NCBI RefSeq assembly: GCF_900186505.1
Contig: NZ_LT891970.1
Location: 666,451-730,450 of the forward strand
Source of the DNA: Enorma phocaeensis
GTDB lineage: Bacteria > Actinomycetota > Coriobacteriia > Coriobacteriales > Coriobacteriaceae
DNA length: 64,000 nt
Direction: 5' to 3'
Shown one piece after another: positions 34,817-43,624 of this stretch (position 1 is the stretch's first letter; the number at the start of each line of letters is the position of its first letter). The position numbers and the translations under genes are program-made. The notes beneath the pieces are model-generated. The model was not told the origin of the DNA. It saw only the letters and a list, made by a program, of their open reading frames with translations, and ran no database searches.

Positions 34817-36856
34817 CTATCCGCGCTCATCTTCGAACGCGATGACCGCCGCCAGGAACGCCTCACCGAACTCGTCCGCCTTGCGCTCGCCGATACCCGA
34901 GACCCCGAGCAGCTCCTCGCGTGTATGCGGGCGCAGGCGGCATATGCCGCGAAGCGTCTTGTCGTTGCACACGATGTACGGCGGGACCTCGCGCTCCGCC
35001 GCAAGCTCACGCCTGAGTTCGCGCAAGCGCTCGAAGAGCTCGACGTCGTCGCCCACGCGATCTCGCCCGGATCCAACTGCTTCTTCCCGCAGCAGATCGA
35101 CCGCCCGCCGCGCGCGAAGGCCAGACGCGCGCCTGGCAGCGCGGCTCTTGATGGTGAAGGTGAACGCATCACCTGCGGCGATAGCTCTCCCAGCGCGATC
35201 GCCCAAGGCGATGACTGGGAATTGGCCTTGGGAAACCTCTAGGTAACCGCTGCCGCACAGCTGATCGACCACGTCTTTTATGCACGCGAGAGGCACGTCC
35301 GCCAACAATGCATAGGCCTCGTCTTCAGTAAGGCGAAGCGAGCGGAGCTTCTCGTTGTTCGCACCATGCAGCACCTCGGCGATGACCGTCTTGCCGAAGC
35401 GCCCCGAATGCGCGGAGACGAAGCTCATCACGGCCCGCGCCGTCTTGCTCACATCCTCGACGGCAAACGAGGTAAGACAGTTCGAGCAGTTCCTGCACCC
35501 GTGGACGGTGCGCTGCTCGGGTGCACCCACCGCCGCTCGGCGCACGCCTTCCTGCCCGCTGGGCGCATCCGCAGGGGTATCCGCATGAACGCCGAGCGCA
35601 CCCGCATCGCCAAAATACCGCAGGATATATGACCGCAGGCAACCCGTTGTCCGACAGTAGCCCTCCATCTGCCCAAGCAACCGGTACCGGTTTCGGCGCG
35701 CCTGGTCACGCTGGTCCTGGTCGAGGCCAGCGTCCGCCTCGTCGCCACGATCGATAAGAAAGCGCCGCAAGCGAAAGTCATTGCCGTTCCACAGCAGGTA
35801 GCAGCTCGCCGGGTCGCCGTCGCGCCCGGCACGGCCCGCCTCCTGGTAATATGCCTCGATGCTCTCCGGCACGTTGTGGTGAATCACATAGCGCACATTG
35901 GGCTTGTCGATCCCCATGCCAAACGCGTTGGTCGCAACGATCAGCGGCGCACGATCCCCAATGAAGGCCTCCTGGTTGGCATGGCGATCATCGACCGACA
36001 TGCCCGCATGATAGCGCGCGACCGCCACGCGCGCCGGCGCGAGACCGCGGGCCAGCTCATCGGCGAGCTCCTCCACCGCACGACGCGTAGAGCAATAAAT
36101 GATCCCACTCTCGCCCGCGTGCTCGAGAGCATAATCGCGAATCCAACGCGCCTTTGCCTTATCACCCATCTCTTCGACGCCAAAGTAGAGGTTAACGCGG
36201 TCGAACCCCGTAACCACGCGCTCGGGTTCGTTGAGGCCGAGCATGTCCTCGATATCCGTGCGAACGCGTTCGGTCGCCGTCGCCGTGAACGCAGCGACCA
36301 CCGGGCGCTTGCCGAGCGAGCGCACGAAGCGTTCGATCTGGAGGTACGCAGGACGGAAATCCTGGCCCCATTGCGAGATGCAATGCGCCTCATCGACCGC
36401 GACCAACGGGACGCCGATGCCTCCCGGCCGGCTCGCTGCCTGCGCGAACGCGAGGAAGCGCGGATCCTCGAGGCGCTCCGGGGCAACGTACATGATCTGG
36501 TACCAGCCCTCGGAAGCTCGTTTGAGCACCGTGTTCTGTTGTGCGGGCGTGAGGGTTGAGTTGAGGTACGCTGGACGCGCGCCGGCCGCCTTGAGCGAGA
36601 ACACCTGGTCGGCCATGAGCGAGACGAGCGGGCTCACCACAAGCGTTATACCTGGAAACATGAGCGCGGGCACCTGGTAGCAGATGGACTTTCCCGCTCC
36701 GGTGGGCATGACCGCAAGGGCGTCGCTGCCATGCAAGATGGCGCGGATCACCCGCTCCTGTCCAGGCCGGAAGGTGTCAAAACCAAAGTATCGCCCGAGC
36801 ACTTCGCGCGCTGCATCCATGGTGTACGCAGCATCTTGGGCATCGAAAGCTCCCAT
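34817..36856 (-). CDS. recQ: ATP-dependent DNA helicase RecQ
   Basis: 679-residue 3'-5' DNA helicase. It shows motif 0 FRPGQERVI, Walker A MPTGAGKSICYQ, the DEAH box as AVDEAHCISQWGQDFRPAY, motif V ATNAFGMGIDKPNVRYVIHH and motif VI QEAGRAGRDG, then the Zn-binding RQC segment (YCRTTGCLR ... CRNCSNC) and a C-terminal HRDC domain (LLGVSGIGERKADEFGEAFL). An alternative GTG start six bases upstream lies closer to the GGGAGG site; the ATG is kept as the conventional choice. Confidence 0.95.
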   Translation of the reverse strand: MGAFDAQDAAYTMDAAREVLGRYFGFDTFRPGQERVIRAILHGSDALAVMPTGAGKSICYQVPALMFPGITLVVSPLVSLMADQVFSLKAAGARPAYLNSTLTPAQQNTVLKRASEGWYQIMYVAPERLEDPRFLAFAQAASRPGGIGVPLVAVDEAHCISQWGQDFRPAYLQIERFVRSLGKRPVVAAFTATATERVRTDIEDMLGLNEPERVVTGFDRVNLYFGVEEMGDKAKARWIRDYALEHAGESGIIYCSTRRAVEELADELARGLAPARVAVARYHAGMSVDDRHANQEAFIGDRAPLIVATNAFGMGIDKPNVRYVIHHNVPESIEAYYQEAGRAGRDGDPASCYLLWNGNDFRLRRFLIDRGDEADAGLDQDQRDQARRNRYRLLGQMEGYCRTTGCLRSYILRYFGDAGALGVHADTPADAPSGQEGVRRAAVGAPEQRTVHGCRNCSNCLTSFAVEDVSKTARAVMSFVSAHSGRFGKTVIAEVLHGANNEKLRSLRLTEDEAYALLADVPLACIKDVVDQLCGSGYLEVSQGQFPVIALGDRAGRAIAAGDAFTFTIKSRAARRASGLRARRAVDLLREEAVGSGRDRVGDDVELFERLRELRRELAAEREVPPYIVCNDKTLRGICRLRPHTREELLGVSGIGERKADEFGEAFLAAVIAFEDERG

Positions 36857-36925
36857 CGTCACGAGTCCTCCCTTCCGGCGTGCCCGGCCTCCCCATGATT
36901 CCGCCCTATCTGCTTGCTCCTTAAT

Positions 36926-36991
36926 CTGCGGGCAGAAAATAGCAAGAGAAGCCCTTTCAGAAAGCCTTCTCTTGCTAAATCGCGCCCGCAG
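36926..36991. repeat. Intact hairpin repeat (same family as the IS30 target)
   Basis: Outer arms CTGCGGGC / GCCCGCAG and inner perfect arms AGCAAGAGAAG / CTTCTCTTGCT with a short loop. The split copy around the IS30 element at 23464 and 24629 shares CTGCGGGCG, TAGCAAGA and CTCTTGCTAAA. Confidence 0.75.
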
Positions 36992-37040
36992 ATTCCAGCC
37001 GACGGCCAAATGACCGGATCGCGCCCGCAGATTCCAGCCG
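36979..37040. repeat. 23-bp direct repeat, two copies 39 bp apart
   Basis: Copies at 36979-37001 and 37018-37040 are identical and begin ATCGCGCCCGCAGATTCCAG. The first copy overlaps the right arm of the hairpin repeat. Confidence 0.75.
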
Positions 37041-37262
37041 GGCACCCGGGTGGACGCCCGCGGCGACCGGCCCGCGCCCGCGGCCCGGCAACGTTTCGCC
37101 ACAAGGGCCGATTCTCAGGGCCGATTCGCGGAAGATGCATGGAGTCTTCATGGTAGCCGATGCGCTCCACAGACCATGCTAGAATCGGCGCGACCTGCGA
37201 TATGGAACCCATCAAACCTGGAACGGAACACGCGAAGGCGCTTGGCAATGGAGACGCCGCGG

Positions 37263-37301
37263 CGGCTGCAGCGCCTCGTGCTTCAAGGCGCTGCAGCCGC
37301 A
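37263..37301. promoter_or_regulatory. Perfect 14-bp-arm palindrome upstream of yitT
   Basis: GCGGCTGCAGCGCC pairs perfectly with GGCGCTGCAGCCGC around an 11-base loop, 70 bases before the yitT start. With no T-run it is more likely a leader-RNA structure or operator than a terminator. Confidence 0.5.
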
Positions 37302-37371
37302 GGAGCCATGCGCGGTAGCTCGCCGTGCGCGTCTATGACGGTCCGAACCAGCAAACAGACGAGGAGGCACC

Positions 37372-38370
37372 GTGAACACTGCTACCGACATCATCGGCGA
37401 CCTTGGCCATGAGCTCGCACGGCTCACCGTCATTCGGCGCATCATCACAGCGGGCGCGGTGACCATCTCGGCGCTTCTTCAGGCCTTCCTCATCCAGGCG
37501 TTCATCAACCCAGCGAACCTCTTGCCCAGCGGCTTCACCGGTGTGGCCGTGCTCATCGACCGCATCACCGCGATCTGGGGCGTGCACATCTCGACCGACC
37601 TTGGCATGCTTGCGCTCAACATCCCGCTTGCGCTCATCTGCCTGCGCAGCATCTCCAAGCGCTTCGTCGCCTTCTCCATGCTGCAGGTAGCGCTCTCTGC
37701 AGCGTTTCTGCGCTTCCTCGATTTCCAACCCATCCTGGACGACCAGATCATGCTCGTGGTGTTCGGCGGGTTCATCTCTGGTCTCTCCATCGCCATCGCG
37801 CTGAAGGCGGGCGCATCGACGGGCGGCACGGACTTCATCTCGCTGCTCGTGGCCAACCGCACGGGCAAGACCATCTGGGGCTTCATCTTCGCGGGCAACT
37901 GCGCCCTGCTGGTGATCTTTGGATGGCTGTTCGGCTGGGAGCACGCGGCGTATTCGATCGTGTTCCAGTTCATCGCGACCAAGACCATCGACAGCTTCTA
38001 CCACCGCTACGACCGTGTGACGCTGCAGATCACCACACGCCACGCCGACGAGGTCATGGATGCCTACATAGACAGTTTCCAGCACGGCATCAGCTGCGCC
38101 GAGGTGATTGGCGGCTACAGCCGCGAGCGCATGTATCTGCTGCACACCGTTGTATCGACCTATGAGAGCGAGGACATCATCCGCCTCGTGCGCGAGGTCG
38201 ATCCCGGCGCCGTGATCAATGTCTTCCGCACGGACAACTTCGTGGGCGGTTGGTGGAGCGGGCACGTGGACGAGCCGCTCCCCACCGCCGTGCCCGATCC
38301 TGCAAAGCAGCCCGCGCGCGAGGCGGCACGCAGGCGCCGCAGCGCCCTTATGCAGGACGACGGGCGCTAA
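37372..38370 (+). CDS. YitT family membrane protein
   Basis: 332 residues. The first 210 residues hold five to six membrane helices of the YitT/DUF161 type (FLIQAFINPANLLPSGFTGVA, LKAGASTGGTDFISLL), followed by a cytoplasmic DUF2179 domain (VTLQITTRHADEVMDAYI ... ) of ferredoxin-like fold. Function in the family is unknown; transport has been suggested. The GTG start has GAGGAGG six bases upstream. The stop codon lies in the loop of a CGGGCGC / GCGCCCG hairpin (38361-38377), which may also serve as a terminator toward the converging HAD gene. Confidence 0.92.
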   Translation: MNTATDIIGDLGHELARLTVIRRIITAGAVTISALLQAFLIQAFINPANLLPSGFTGVAVLIDRITAIWGVHISTDLGMLALNIPLALICLRSISKRFVAFSMLQVALSAAFLRFLDFQPILDDQIMLVVFGGFISGLSIAIALKAGASTGGTDFISLLVANRTGKTIWGFIFAGNCALLVIFGWLFGWEHAAYSIVFQFIATKTIDSFYHRYDRVTLQITTRHADEVMDAYIDSFQHGISCAEVIGGYSRERMYLLHTVVSTYESEDIIRLVREVDPGAVINVFRTDNFVGGWWSGHVDEPLPTAVPDPAKQPAREAARRRRSALMQDDGR

Positions 38371-38424
38371 GCGCCCGGGCAGCCTCTGGATGTCCCCATT
38401 CCACGACGAGCAGAGAGCGGTTCT

Positions 38425-39276
38425 TTAGCAGCCCCTCAGCAACTCTTCCAGCATGCGTGCAAGACCGTTCTCGTCATTGGTCCAAGGGCACACGCGCGCT
38501 GCGGCGCGCTTGACCTCGTCGGGCGCATTGCCCATAGCGTAGCTGCGCGGGACGGCGTCAAGCATCGCGATATCGTTTCGTCCATCCCCGAAGGCCACCG
38601 CATCGGCAGGGACAAGGCCGAAATGCTCGCAGACCACCTGGACGCCCTCGGCCTTGGAAGCCGCCCCGTTCATGATCTCGCACAAAATGGGGCTTGAGCG
38701 GACGACCTCAAGCTGCGGGAACTCATCGGCGACGCGCAGCTCCGCCGCCTCTATCTGCTCGGGCTCGCCCATGAGGAGGAACTTGTGGACGCCTTGCTCG
38801 TCAAACGCTTCGGTGAGCGGTGCGCGCATGGCCTTGAGCGTGGTGATGCGCTCCTCGTTCTTGATGCGCGGGTCGCTGTCGTCATCACACACCCAGATAT
38901 GGAAACCGTACTCCGAGCAGCAGATTTCCGGTAGGTCAGTGTCAAGGAACGCCTTCAGCTCCAGGGCGTCCGCCAGATCTATGGGACGGCTCAGCAACTC
39001 GCGCCCATCCTCATCGAGCACGTAGGCGCCGCTATAGCACACGAGCGGCCCAGTGAATCCCATCTCACGCTGAATAGTCGTCAGGCCCTCGGGCATGCGC
39101 GCGGACACGAGCACGAACGGAATCCCCGCCTCGACAACGCGCTGGACCACGGGACAAGCCTCGGGTATCACGCGATGCTCGGCATCGAGCAACGTTCCAT
39201 CGACATCTGTGAACACGATGCCCACCGGCGGCTCGTCTTCAGAAACCTTCTCGGTAGCGAATATGGAGCGATCCAT
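38425..39276 (-). CDS. Cof-type HAD-IIB family hydrolase
   Basis: 283-residue phosphatase of the haloacid dehalogenase superfamily. Motif I is FTDVDGTLLDAE, motif II is FVLVSARMPEG, motif III Lys occurs in NGAASKAEGVQ, and motif IV is FGDGRNDIAMLD; a type IIB cap lies between residues about 85 and 200. These enzymes dephosphorylate sugar phosphates or cofactors such as pyridoxal phosphate or FMN; specificity is unclear. The ATG is preceded by GAGGAGG. It stands alone, separated from the PTS operon by a palindrome. Confidence 0.92.
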   Translation of the reverse strand: MDRSIFATEKVSEDEPPVGIVFTDVDGTLLDAEHRVIPEACPVVQRVVEAGIPFVLVSARMPEGLTTIQREMGFTGPLVCYSGAYVLDEDGRELLSRPIDLADALELKAFLDTDLPEICCSEYGFHIWVCDDDSDPRIKNEERITTLKAMRAPLTEAFDEQGVHKFLLMGEPEQIEAAELRVADEFPQLEVVRSSPILCEIMNGAASKAEGVQVVCEHFGLVPADAVAFGDGRNDIAMLDAVPRSYAMGNAPDEVKRAAARVCPWTNDENGLARMLEELLRGC

Positions 39277-39313
39277 GGCTATGGCCTCCTCGGTCCGGAC
39301 TTATATCATTCAA

Positions 39314-39347
39314 GTGCGGGGTGCCAGGTCCGCCCGACACCCCGCAC
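39314..39347 (-). terminator. Palindrome closing the PTS operon
   Basis: GTGCGGGGTG and CACCCCGCAC form a perfect 10-bp stem just after the 3' end of the last gene in the PTS operon. The following minus-strand TTGAAT is a poor T-run, so termination may need help. Confidence 0.5.
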
Positions 39348-39379
39348 GCTTCTGTTTTGGTAGATATCCCGTCTGCAGC

Positions 39380-39751
39380 CTACGAGCGCGCAGCGCCATC
39401 CGCAGCGTCAGCTTCCTTGCCGGCGGCAGATCGCCGCTCGAGATCCTCGAGGTCAACCCCCGCTGCCGCGAGCATCGCCTTGATGTTTCGGCGCGCCCTC
39501 GTGGTCCCCAGCTTGAGGAGCACGGCGCAGGGCGCGCCCACGACAAGGCAGATCACGGACCCCACGATGCCGGCGGTGCTCCCCGCCTGCGATGCCCAGA
39601 TCCCTACGATGAACCCGATGGCAACCAGCGAGTACGCCAGGCGCAGCCATACGCCGAGGCGCTGGACGGCATCCGTTTGGAGCTTGGCTTCCTTGATGAT
39701 GTCGCCGCGCGTCCACCGCGAGGTGTCGAGTCGTTCAAGAGGTTTTGGCAT
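39380..39751 (-). CDS. Small membrane protein in the PTS operon (hypothetical)
   Basis: 123 residues, not recognised. It begins MPKPLERLDTSRWTRGDIIK, has two predicted membrane helices (WLRLAYSLVAIGFIVGIWA and GSVICLVVGAPCAVLLKLG) and a cytoplasmic C-terminal helix (MLAAAGVDLEDLERR). AAAGGATT precedes the ATG. It follows the EIID gene by 114 bases on the same strand, so it is probably part of the PTS operon, but no known PTS component has this form. Confidence 0.7.
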   Translation of the reverse strand: MPKPLERLDTSRWTRGDIIKEAKLQTDAVQRLGVWLRLAYSLVAIGFIVGIWASQAGSTAGIVGSVICLVVGAPCAVLLKLGTTRARRNIKAMLAAAGVDLEDLERRSAAGKEADAADGAARS

Positions 39752-39865
39752 CTCGGGAATCCTTTCCGTTCGAATGGGAGGCCCGCTGGGAAGTCGCAGA
39801 CTTCCACACCGCGCCGGGCGCCCCATCATCAGCGGACCTGCGATGGGGTACCCGGTCCTTGCGGT

Positions 39866-40720
39866 TTACGCCGTGGGCGCGGCGATGGTCGCAGCGCCGA
39901 AGAAGCCAACAGCGGCACCGATGAACGCGATGACCAGAAGGATCAGCATCGTGACGATGGGGCTGACCTTCTTCTTGGCCATGAGCCACCAGCAGAAGAT
40001 GGTGAAGATGAGGGGCAGGAGCTTGGGATAGATGCCGTCGAGCGTGCCCTGCAGGGTGCCGCCGCCGGGAAGCGTCAACGCGGTCGAGATGGAAACCCAG
40101 GTCGCCGCAACGGCGCCGATCACCATGGTGCCCACGCTCACGATAGCGTCGCGCAGCGCGGTTGCGTTGGGGCCGACGAGTGCCTCGACCGCCGCACCGC
40201 CCAGGTCGTACCCGCGGAAGTAGGCGAAGCGCATGCCGAAGTAGGCTAGCAGGTTCCAGACCACGATGTAGAAGATCGGGCCGAGGACCGATCCGCCCTC
40301 GGAGAGACCGAGCGCGATGCCGAGCAGGATCGGGATCAGAGTGCCGACGATCAGCGAGTCGCCGATACCGGCAAGCGGGCCCATCAGGCCTGCGCGGATG
40401 CCGTTGATGGTCTCGTCGTCGATTGCCTCGCCGTTGGCGCGCGCCTCTTCGAGACCGACCGTGACACCGACGATCATCGCGCCGATCTGGGGCTCGGTGT
40501 TGAAGAACGCCGAATAGGTGGTGAGCGCCTTCGTTTGTTCTTCCTTCTTGTCGTAGAGATCCTCAACGATCGGAAGCATGGAAACCAGGTAGCCGAAGGT
40601 CTGCATGTGCTCCTGCGAGAAGCAGGTGAGGTTGCCGTAGTACCAGTTATGGAACGATTTGCTCAAGGCCTTCTTGGAGACCTTCTTGCCGCCCTTGGCG
40701 GCGACGGTGTTCTCAGCCAT
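39866..40720 (-). CDS. PTS mannose/fructose/sorbose family EIID component
   Basis: 284 residues. Typical EIID features are FHNWYYGNLTCFSQEHMQTFG near the start, then FFNTEPQIGAMIVGVTVGLE, and GLMGPLAGIGDSLIVGTLIP, with a C-terminal hydrophobic domain. With EIIC it forms the membrane channel that imports and, via EIIA/EIIB, phosphorylates a hexose. It begins right after the EIIC stop (about two bases apart), so the two are coupled. Confidence 0.95.
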   Translation of the reverse strand: MAENTVAAKGGKKVSKKALSKSFHNWYYGNLTCFSQEHMQTFGYLVSMLPIVEDLYDKKEEQTKALTTYSAFFNTEPQIGAMIVGVTVGLEEARANGEAIDDETINGIRAGLMGPLAGIGDSLIVGTLIPILLGIALGLSEGGSVLGPIFYIVVWNLLAYFGMRFAYFRGYDLGGAAVEALVGPNATALRDAIVSVGTMVIGAVAATWVSISTALTLPGGGTLQGTLDGIYPKLLPLIFTIFCWWLMAKKKVSPIVTMLILLVIAFIGAAVGFFGAATIAAPTA

Positions 40721-40722
40721 GA

Positions 40723-41583
40723 TTAGATATCCTCCTCATCGTCGTCATCGTATTCAGTGGAAATCGCGCCTCCAGCGCTCACGTGCGCCAGCTTGCCCTT
40801 GATCGTCGACAGCTCGAAGTTGATGAGCGCGAAGAAGCAGGCGATAGCGGAGCAGGCGATGAGGTTGCAGCCCATGACCGCAGCGAGCGTGAAGCCGAAG
40901 AAGAACGTCAGGAAATCGGTGGGCTTGGAGATGACCTGCTTGAGCAGGATGGCGATACCGACGCACGGGAGCAACGAACCAACGGCGAAGAGCGTCTTCA
41001 TGGGTAGGCCGTCCATGGGAAGGCCGCCCATAATCACATCGACCATATCCTGGCCGAAGTACACGATCACGAAGGTCGGGATGAAGGAGCAGATGATGTG
41101 CGAGATCCAAGGCAGCACCATATCAACGAGGTAGAGCTTGTGGGTGTCGCCGTTCTCGAGCGCCTTCCAGCCGATGCTCTGCCACACGAGGTTGATGGTG
41201 GCGGTGCCGTAGAAGAGAATGGCGCCCAGGGTGCCGCAGGTAGCGCCAAGGGTCGTTGCCAGCGCGGCGGCATCTGCGCTGTTGGGGTCGAGCCCCTGCG
41301 CGCTCACCGCCATCATGGCCAGGGGAATACCGATGTAGCAGGCTGCGCGGACGTCGGCGGAGACCGTTCCACCAGGGGTCACGAGCGCGATGTAGACAAC
41401 CTGGATCGCGGCGCCCACGATGATGCCGAGCGCCACATCTCCCAAGATGATGCCGACGATGAGGCCGGCGACCAAGGGACGACCGAGCGTGTAGTTGCCG
41501 ACGGACGTGCCTCCGAGGCCCGGCATCGACGCCAAGCAGGCGAACAGGCCGAGCAGAGCCGCTTGAAATACGTTGACTGTCAT
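40723..41583 (-). CDS. PTS mannose/fructose/sorbose family EIIC component
   Basis: 286 residues with about eight membrane segments. It starts MTVNVFQAALLGLFACLASM and contains GRPLVAGLIVGIILGDVALG and VVYIALVTPGGTVSADVRA, the family signature region. The C-terminus is very acidic (EYDDDDEEDI). It forms the sugar channel with EIID. AAAGGTGG precedes the ATG. Sugar specificity (mannose, fructose, sorbose, galactosamine or others) cannot be read from the sequence. Confidence 0.95.
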   Translation of the reverse strand: MTVNVFQAALLGLFACLASMPGLGGTSVGNYTLGRPLVAGLIVGIILGDVALGIIVGAAIQVVYIALVTPGGTVSADVRAACYIGIPLAMMAVSAQGLDPNSADAAALATTLGATCGTLGAILFYGTATINLVWQSIGWKALENGDTHKLYLVDMVLPWISHIICSFIPTFVIVYFGQDMVDVIMGGLPMDGLPMKTLFAVGSLLPCVGIAILLKQVISKPTDFLTFFFGFTLAAVMGCNLIACSAIACFFALINFELSTIKGKLAHVSAGGAISTEYDDDDEEDI

Positions 41584-41687
41584 TACATACCACCTTTCTT
41601 TCGAACCGCATCCCCTCTCCCAGGGGCGTGACGGGACATTTTACCGGCCGCGTTGCAGCTTCCGAGCAGCCGGGGAAACCAAGGGAA

Positions 41688-42182
41688 CTAGAACCCGAAC
41701 TGCGAGCGGAACTTCTCCCAGGAGCCGACGGGCTTATCGGGGATGAGGCGGAACTCGACATCGTAGCCGGCCTTCGAGATGTCCTCGAGCGCCTGGGCCT
41801 CTTCCTGGGTGATCGACTGGTTGTTCCCGATCTTCACCGCGCCGGGGCGATCGTTGCAGGGACCGACGACGACCCTCTTCACGTCGTTCGGAACGAACCC
41901 GAAGCTCACGAGAATCTCGGCCATGTCGACGGGGTTCTTCGTGATGAGGAAGTAGCGCGTCTTGCTGTCGAGAACGGTTTGCGCCTTCTCCTTGAAGTGG
42001 TCCATGGTCCACACGAAGGTCTTCTTGTCGGGTGCGGCGCTCTTATAGGCGCTCTTGAGCACCGGGTTAGACGCTGCCGCGTCATTGACGGCGATGATGC
42101 CGTCGCAGGGGTACTCGACCGCCCAACGGGTAACGGTCTGGCCGTGAATCATACGGTCGTCGATACGAATGAACGAGATCAT
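41688..42182 (-). CDS. PTS mannose/fructose/sorbose family EIIB component
   Basis: 164 residues, single EIIB domain. The phosphorylated His lies in RIDDRMIHGQTVTRW near the N-terminus. The fold continues through YFLITKNPVDMAEIL and KIGNNQSITQEEAQALEDI. It accepts phosphate from EIIA and passes it to the sugar at EIIC/EIID. Here EIIA and EIIB are separate proteins, unlike the fused ManX. The long 105-base gap to EIIC holds no clear signal. Confidence 0.95.
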   Translation of the reverse strand: MISFIRIDDRMIHGQTVTRWAVEYPCDGIIAVNDAAASNPVLKSAYKSAAPDKKTFVWTMDHFKEKAQTVLDSKTRYFLITKNPVDMAEILVSFGFVPNDVKRVVVGPCNDRPGAVKIGNNQSITQEEAQALEDISKAGYDVEFRLIPDKPVGSWEKFRSQFGF

Positions 42183-42249
42183 AGCAGTGCCTTTCTCTCC
42201 TGGGCGCGACCGGTCGCGCCTCCATTACTTGCTATGCAAAACCCTCACA

Positions 42250-42303
42250 GGATGCGACGGGAAGGAAGGAGGAGCCTCCGCGAGGCCGGGACCCCGTCGC
42301 ACC
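42250..42303 (-). terminator. Attenuator-like hairpin between the EIIA and EIIB genes
   Basis: GGTGCGACGGG and CCCGTCGCATCC make an 11-bp stem with a long GC-rich loop, followed on the minus strand by TGTGAGGGTTTTGC. It could reduce expression of the membrane components relative to EIIA or stabilise processed mRNA. Confidence 0.5.
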
Positions 42304-42317
42304 CTAGGGGGATACCT

Positions 42318-42743
42318 CTAGAGGTCCTCTTCTTCGTCGTCGGTCTCTATGACGATCTCGCGCGCTCCCGTGCGCGCCTCGTCGAGCATCGCCTGCTTGA
42401 GCGATGCCACATCGGCCGTCTGGAGCTGCATGACCGCCGTCATGGCCATGGGGAGGTTCATGCCGCCCATCACGACCGCATGGTCAAGAAGACCGCGGCC
42501 TGCGAGCACGTTCATCGCGTTGGTAAGCGGTGATCCACCGACGATATCGCCGAGCAGAAGCACCTCATCGTCGTCTGCGACGACCTCGAGCACGTGCTCG
42601 AGGCGCTCCACGAACTCAGGAGCCCCCATACCATCCTCGAGACTCGCGCTCAAGATCTGCTCGTTGTCACCAACGAGCATCTTCAGGACGCTGTGCACAC
42701 CTTGAGCAAGCGTGCCGTGACTTACCAGAACGAGATACCGCAT
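42318..42743 (-). CDS. PTS mannose family EIIA component
   Basis: 141 residues, first gene of the operon. The phospho-accepting His is in LVLVSHGTLAQGV near residue 9. GDIVGGSPLTNAM and GGMNLPMAMTAVMQL are family hallmarks. It takes phosphate from HPr. The start is the ATG with GAAAGGTG upstream; a longer frame upstream has no ribosome-binding site. The C-terminus is acidic (ETDDEEEDL), like that of EIIC here. Confidence 0.94.
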   Translation of the reverse strand: MRYLVLVSHGTLAQGVHSVLKMLVGDNEQILSASLEDGMGAPEFVERLEHVLEVVADDDEVLLLGDIVGGSPLTNAMNVLAGRGLLDHAVVMGGMNLPMAMTAVMQLQTADVASLKQAMLDEARTGAREIVIETDDEEEDL

Positions 42744-42941
42744 GATTCGCACCTTTCCCCTGCGATCGCCAAGCGCAAGCAGCGGAACCCTACAGCCCGC
42801 CATCGACGCTTTGCTTTCCTACGACTTCCACCCCACCAGAGCCGAGGCCGTACGCCATCGAACTCTGGCTGATTACAAAATAATTATTACTGTTAATTAG
42901 TTTATAGATAGAAATCGCCGGCGAACGGTAACTGTTATTCC

Positions 42942-42956
42942 GTTAACGGTATTAAC
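42942..42956. promoter_or_regulatory. Inverted repeat GTTAACGGTATTAAC upstream of the PTS operon
   Basis: GTTAA arms around CGGTA, in an unusually AT-rich 100-base stretch (42870-42970) that must hold the PTS promoter. The neighbouring MarR protein is a possible reader: its own upstream region has a related ATTAACTGTT. Confidence 0.4.
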
Positions 42957-43012
42957 TATTATGTTTAGCAACTCAAACTGCTGGGATTTCACCGGTACGT
43001 GGCTGCGTGGGC

Positions 43013-43474
43013 CTAGCCGCGGCGGCGCTTCTTCTTACCCCCGCTCACCACATCTTCGCGATCGTAGGTGATGCTATATGCCTTCTCGAGCACGCCGACC
43101 AGCTCGGCAGCGCTATCGGAACCCAAGGCGCTCAGCTGCGCCGCCACGGCGGCGATACTGCTGTCGCCCTGGCGCTTGGCATACTGGATGCCTTCTTCGG
43201 TAGCGCTTACCAGCACCTTTCGCCGGTCGTTCTCATCGTTGCGGCGCGTGACGTAGCCTTTGGCGACAAGGGAATCCAAGATTCGCGTCATACGGGGCCG
43301 CGTATAGCCGAGCTTGTCGGCAAGGAGCGACGGGTTCATCTCCCCGCCCTCGTCGCATAGATACTGCAGGACGGGTGCCTCCCCAACTGCGAGCGAGCGG
43401 GCCGTGCCCAGCGACCCTTTGGCCAGGCCCTGGGAGTATACGATGAGTTTTCGCGCCGCTTCCTCGTAGTCCAT
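43013..43474 (-). CDS. MarR family transcriptional regulator
   Basis: 153 residues with the winged HTH at about 45-95 (MNPSLLADKLGYTRPRMTRI, then RRNDENDRRKVLVSATEEG, the wing). It begins MDYEEAARKLIVYSQGL and ends in a basic tail (GGKKKRRRG). AAAAGGTAG precedes the ATG. It lies directly upstream of the PTS operon on the same strand, separated by 269 AT-rich bases, and may control that operon and itself; no ligand is evident. Confidence 0.9.
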   Translation of the reverse strand: MDYEEAARKLIVYSQGLAKGSLGTARSLAVGEAPVLQYLCDEGGEMNPSLLADKLGYTRPRMTRILDSLVAKGYVTRRNDENDRRKVLVSATEEGIQYAKRQGDSSIAAVAAQLSALGSDSAAELVGVLEKAYSITYDREDVVSGGKKKRRRG

Positions 43475-43624
43475 GTCTACCTTTTCCGATATCCAAAGCG
43501 CATGCCTAATCGATCGGTCAACGCGCATCCGGCACACACGATGCAATAGATAACATCATTAACTGTTTTATCATACCTCAGCGCCTCCGAACACTGTGAT
43601 TCCGTGTACAGCTTCTTCCGCTGC

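Larger units (their letters stand above)
36857..37371. other. Divergent intergenic region between recQ and yitT with structured repeats
   Basis: 515 bases without a gene. It holds the hairpin repeat at 36926-36991, a 23-bp direct repeat (36979-37001 and 37018-37040), and a perfect palindrome at 37263-37301 close to the yitT start. Confidence 0.7.
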
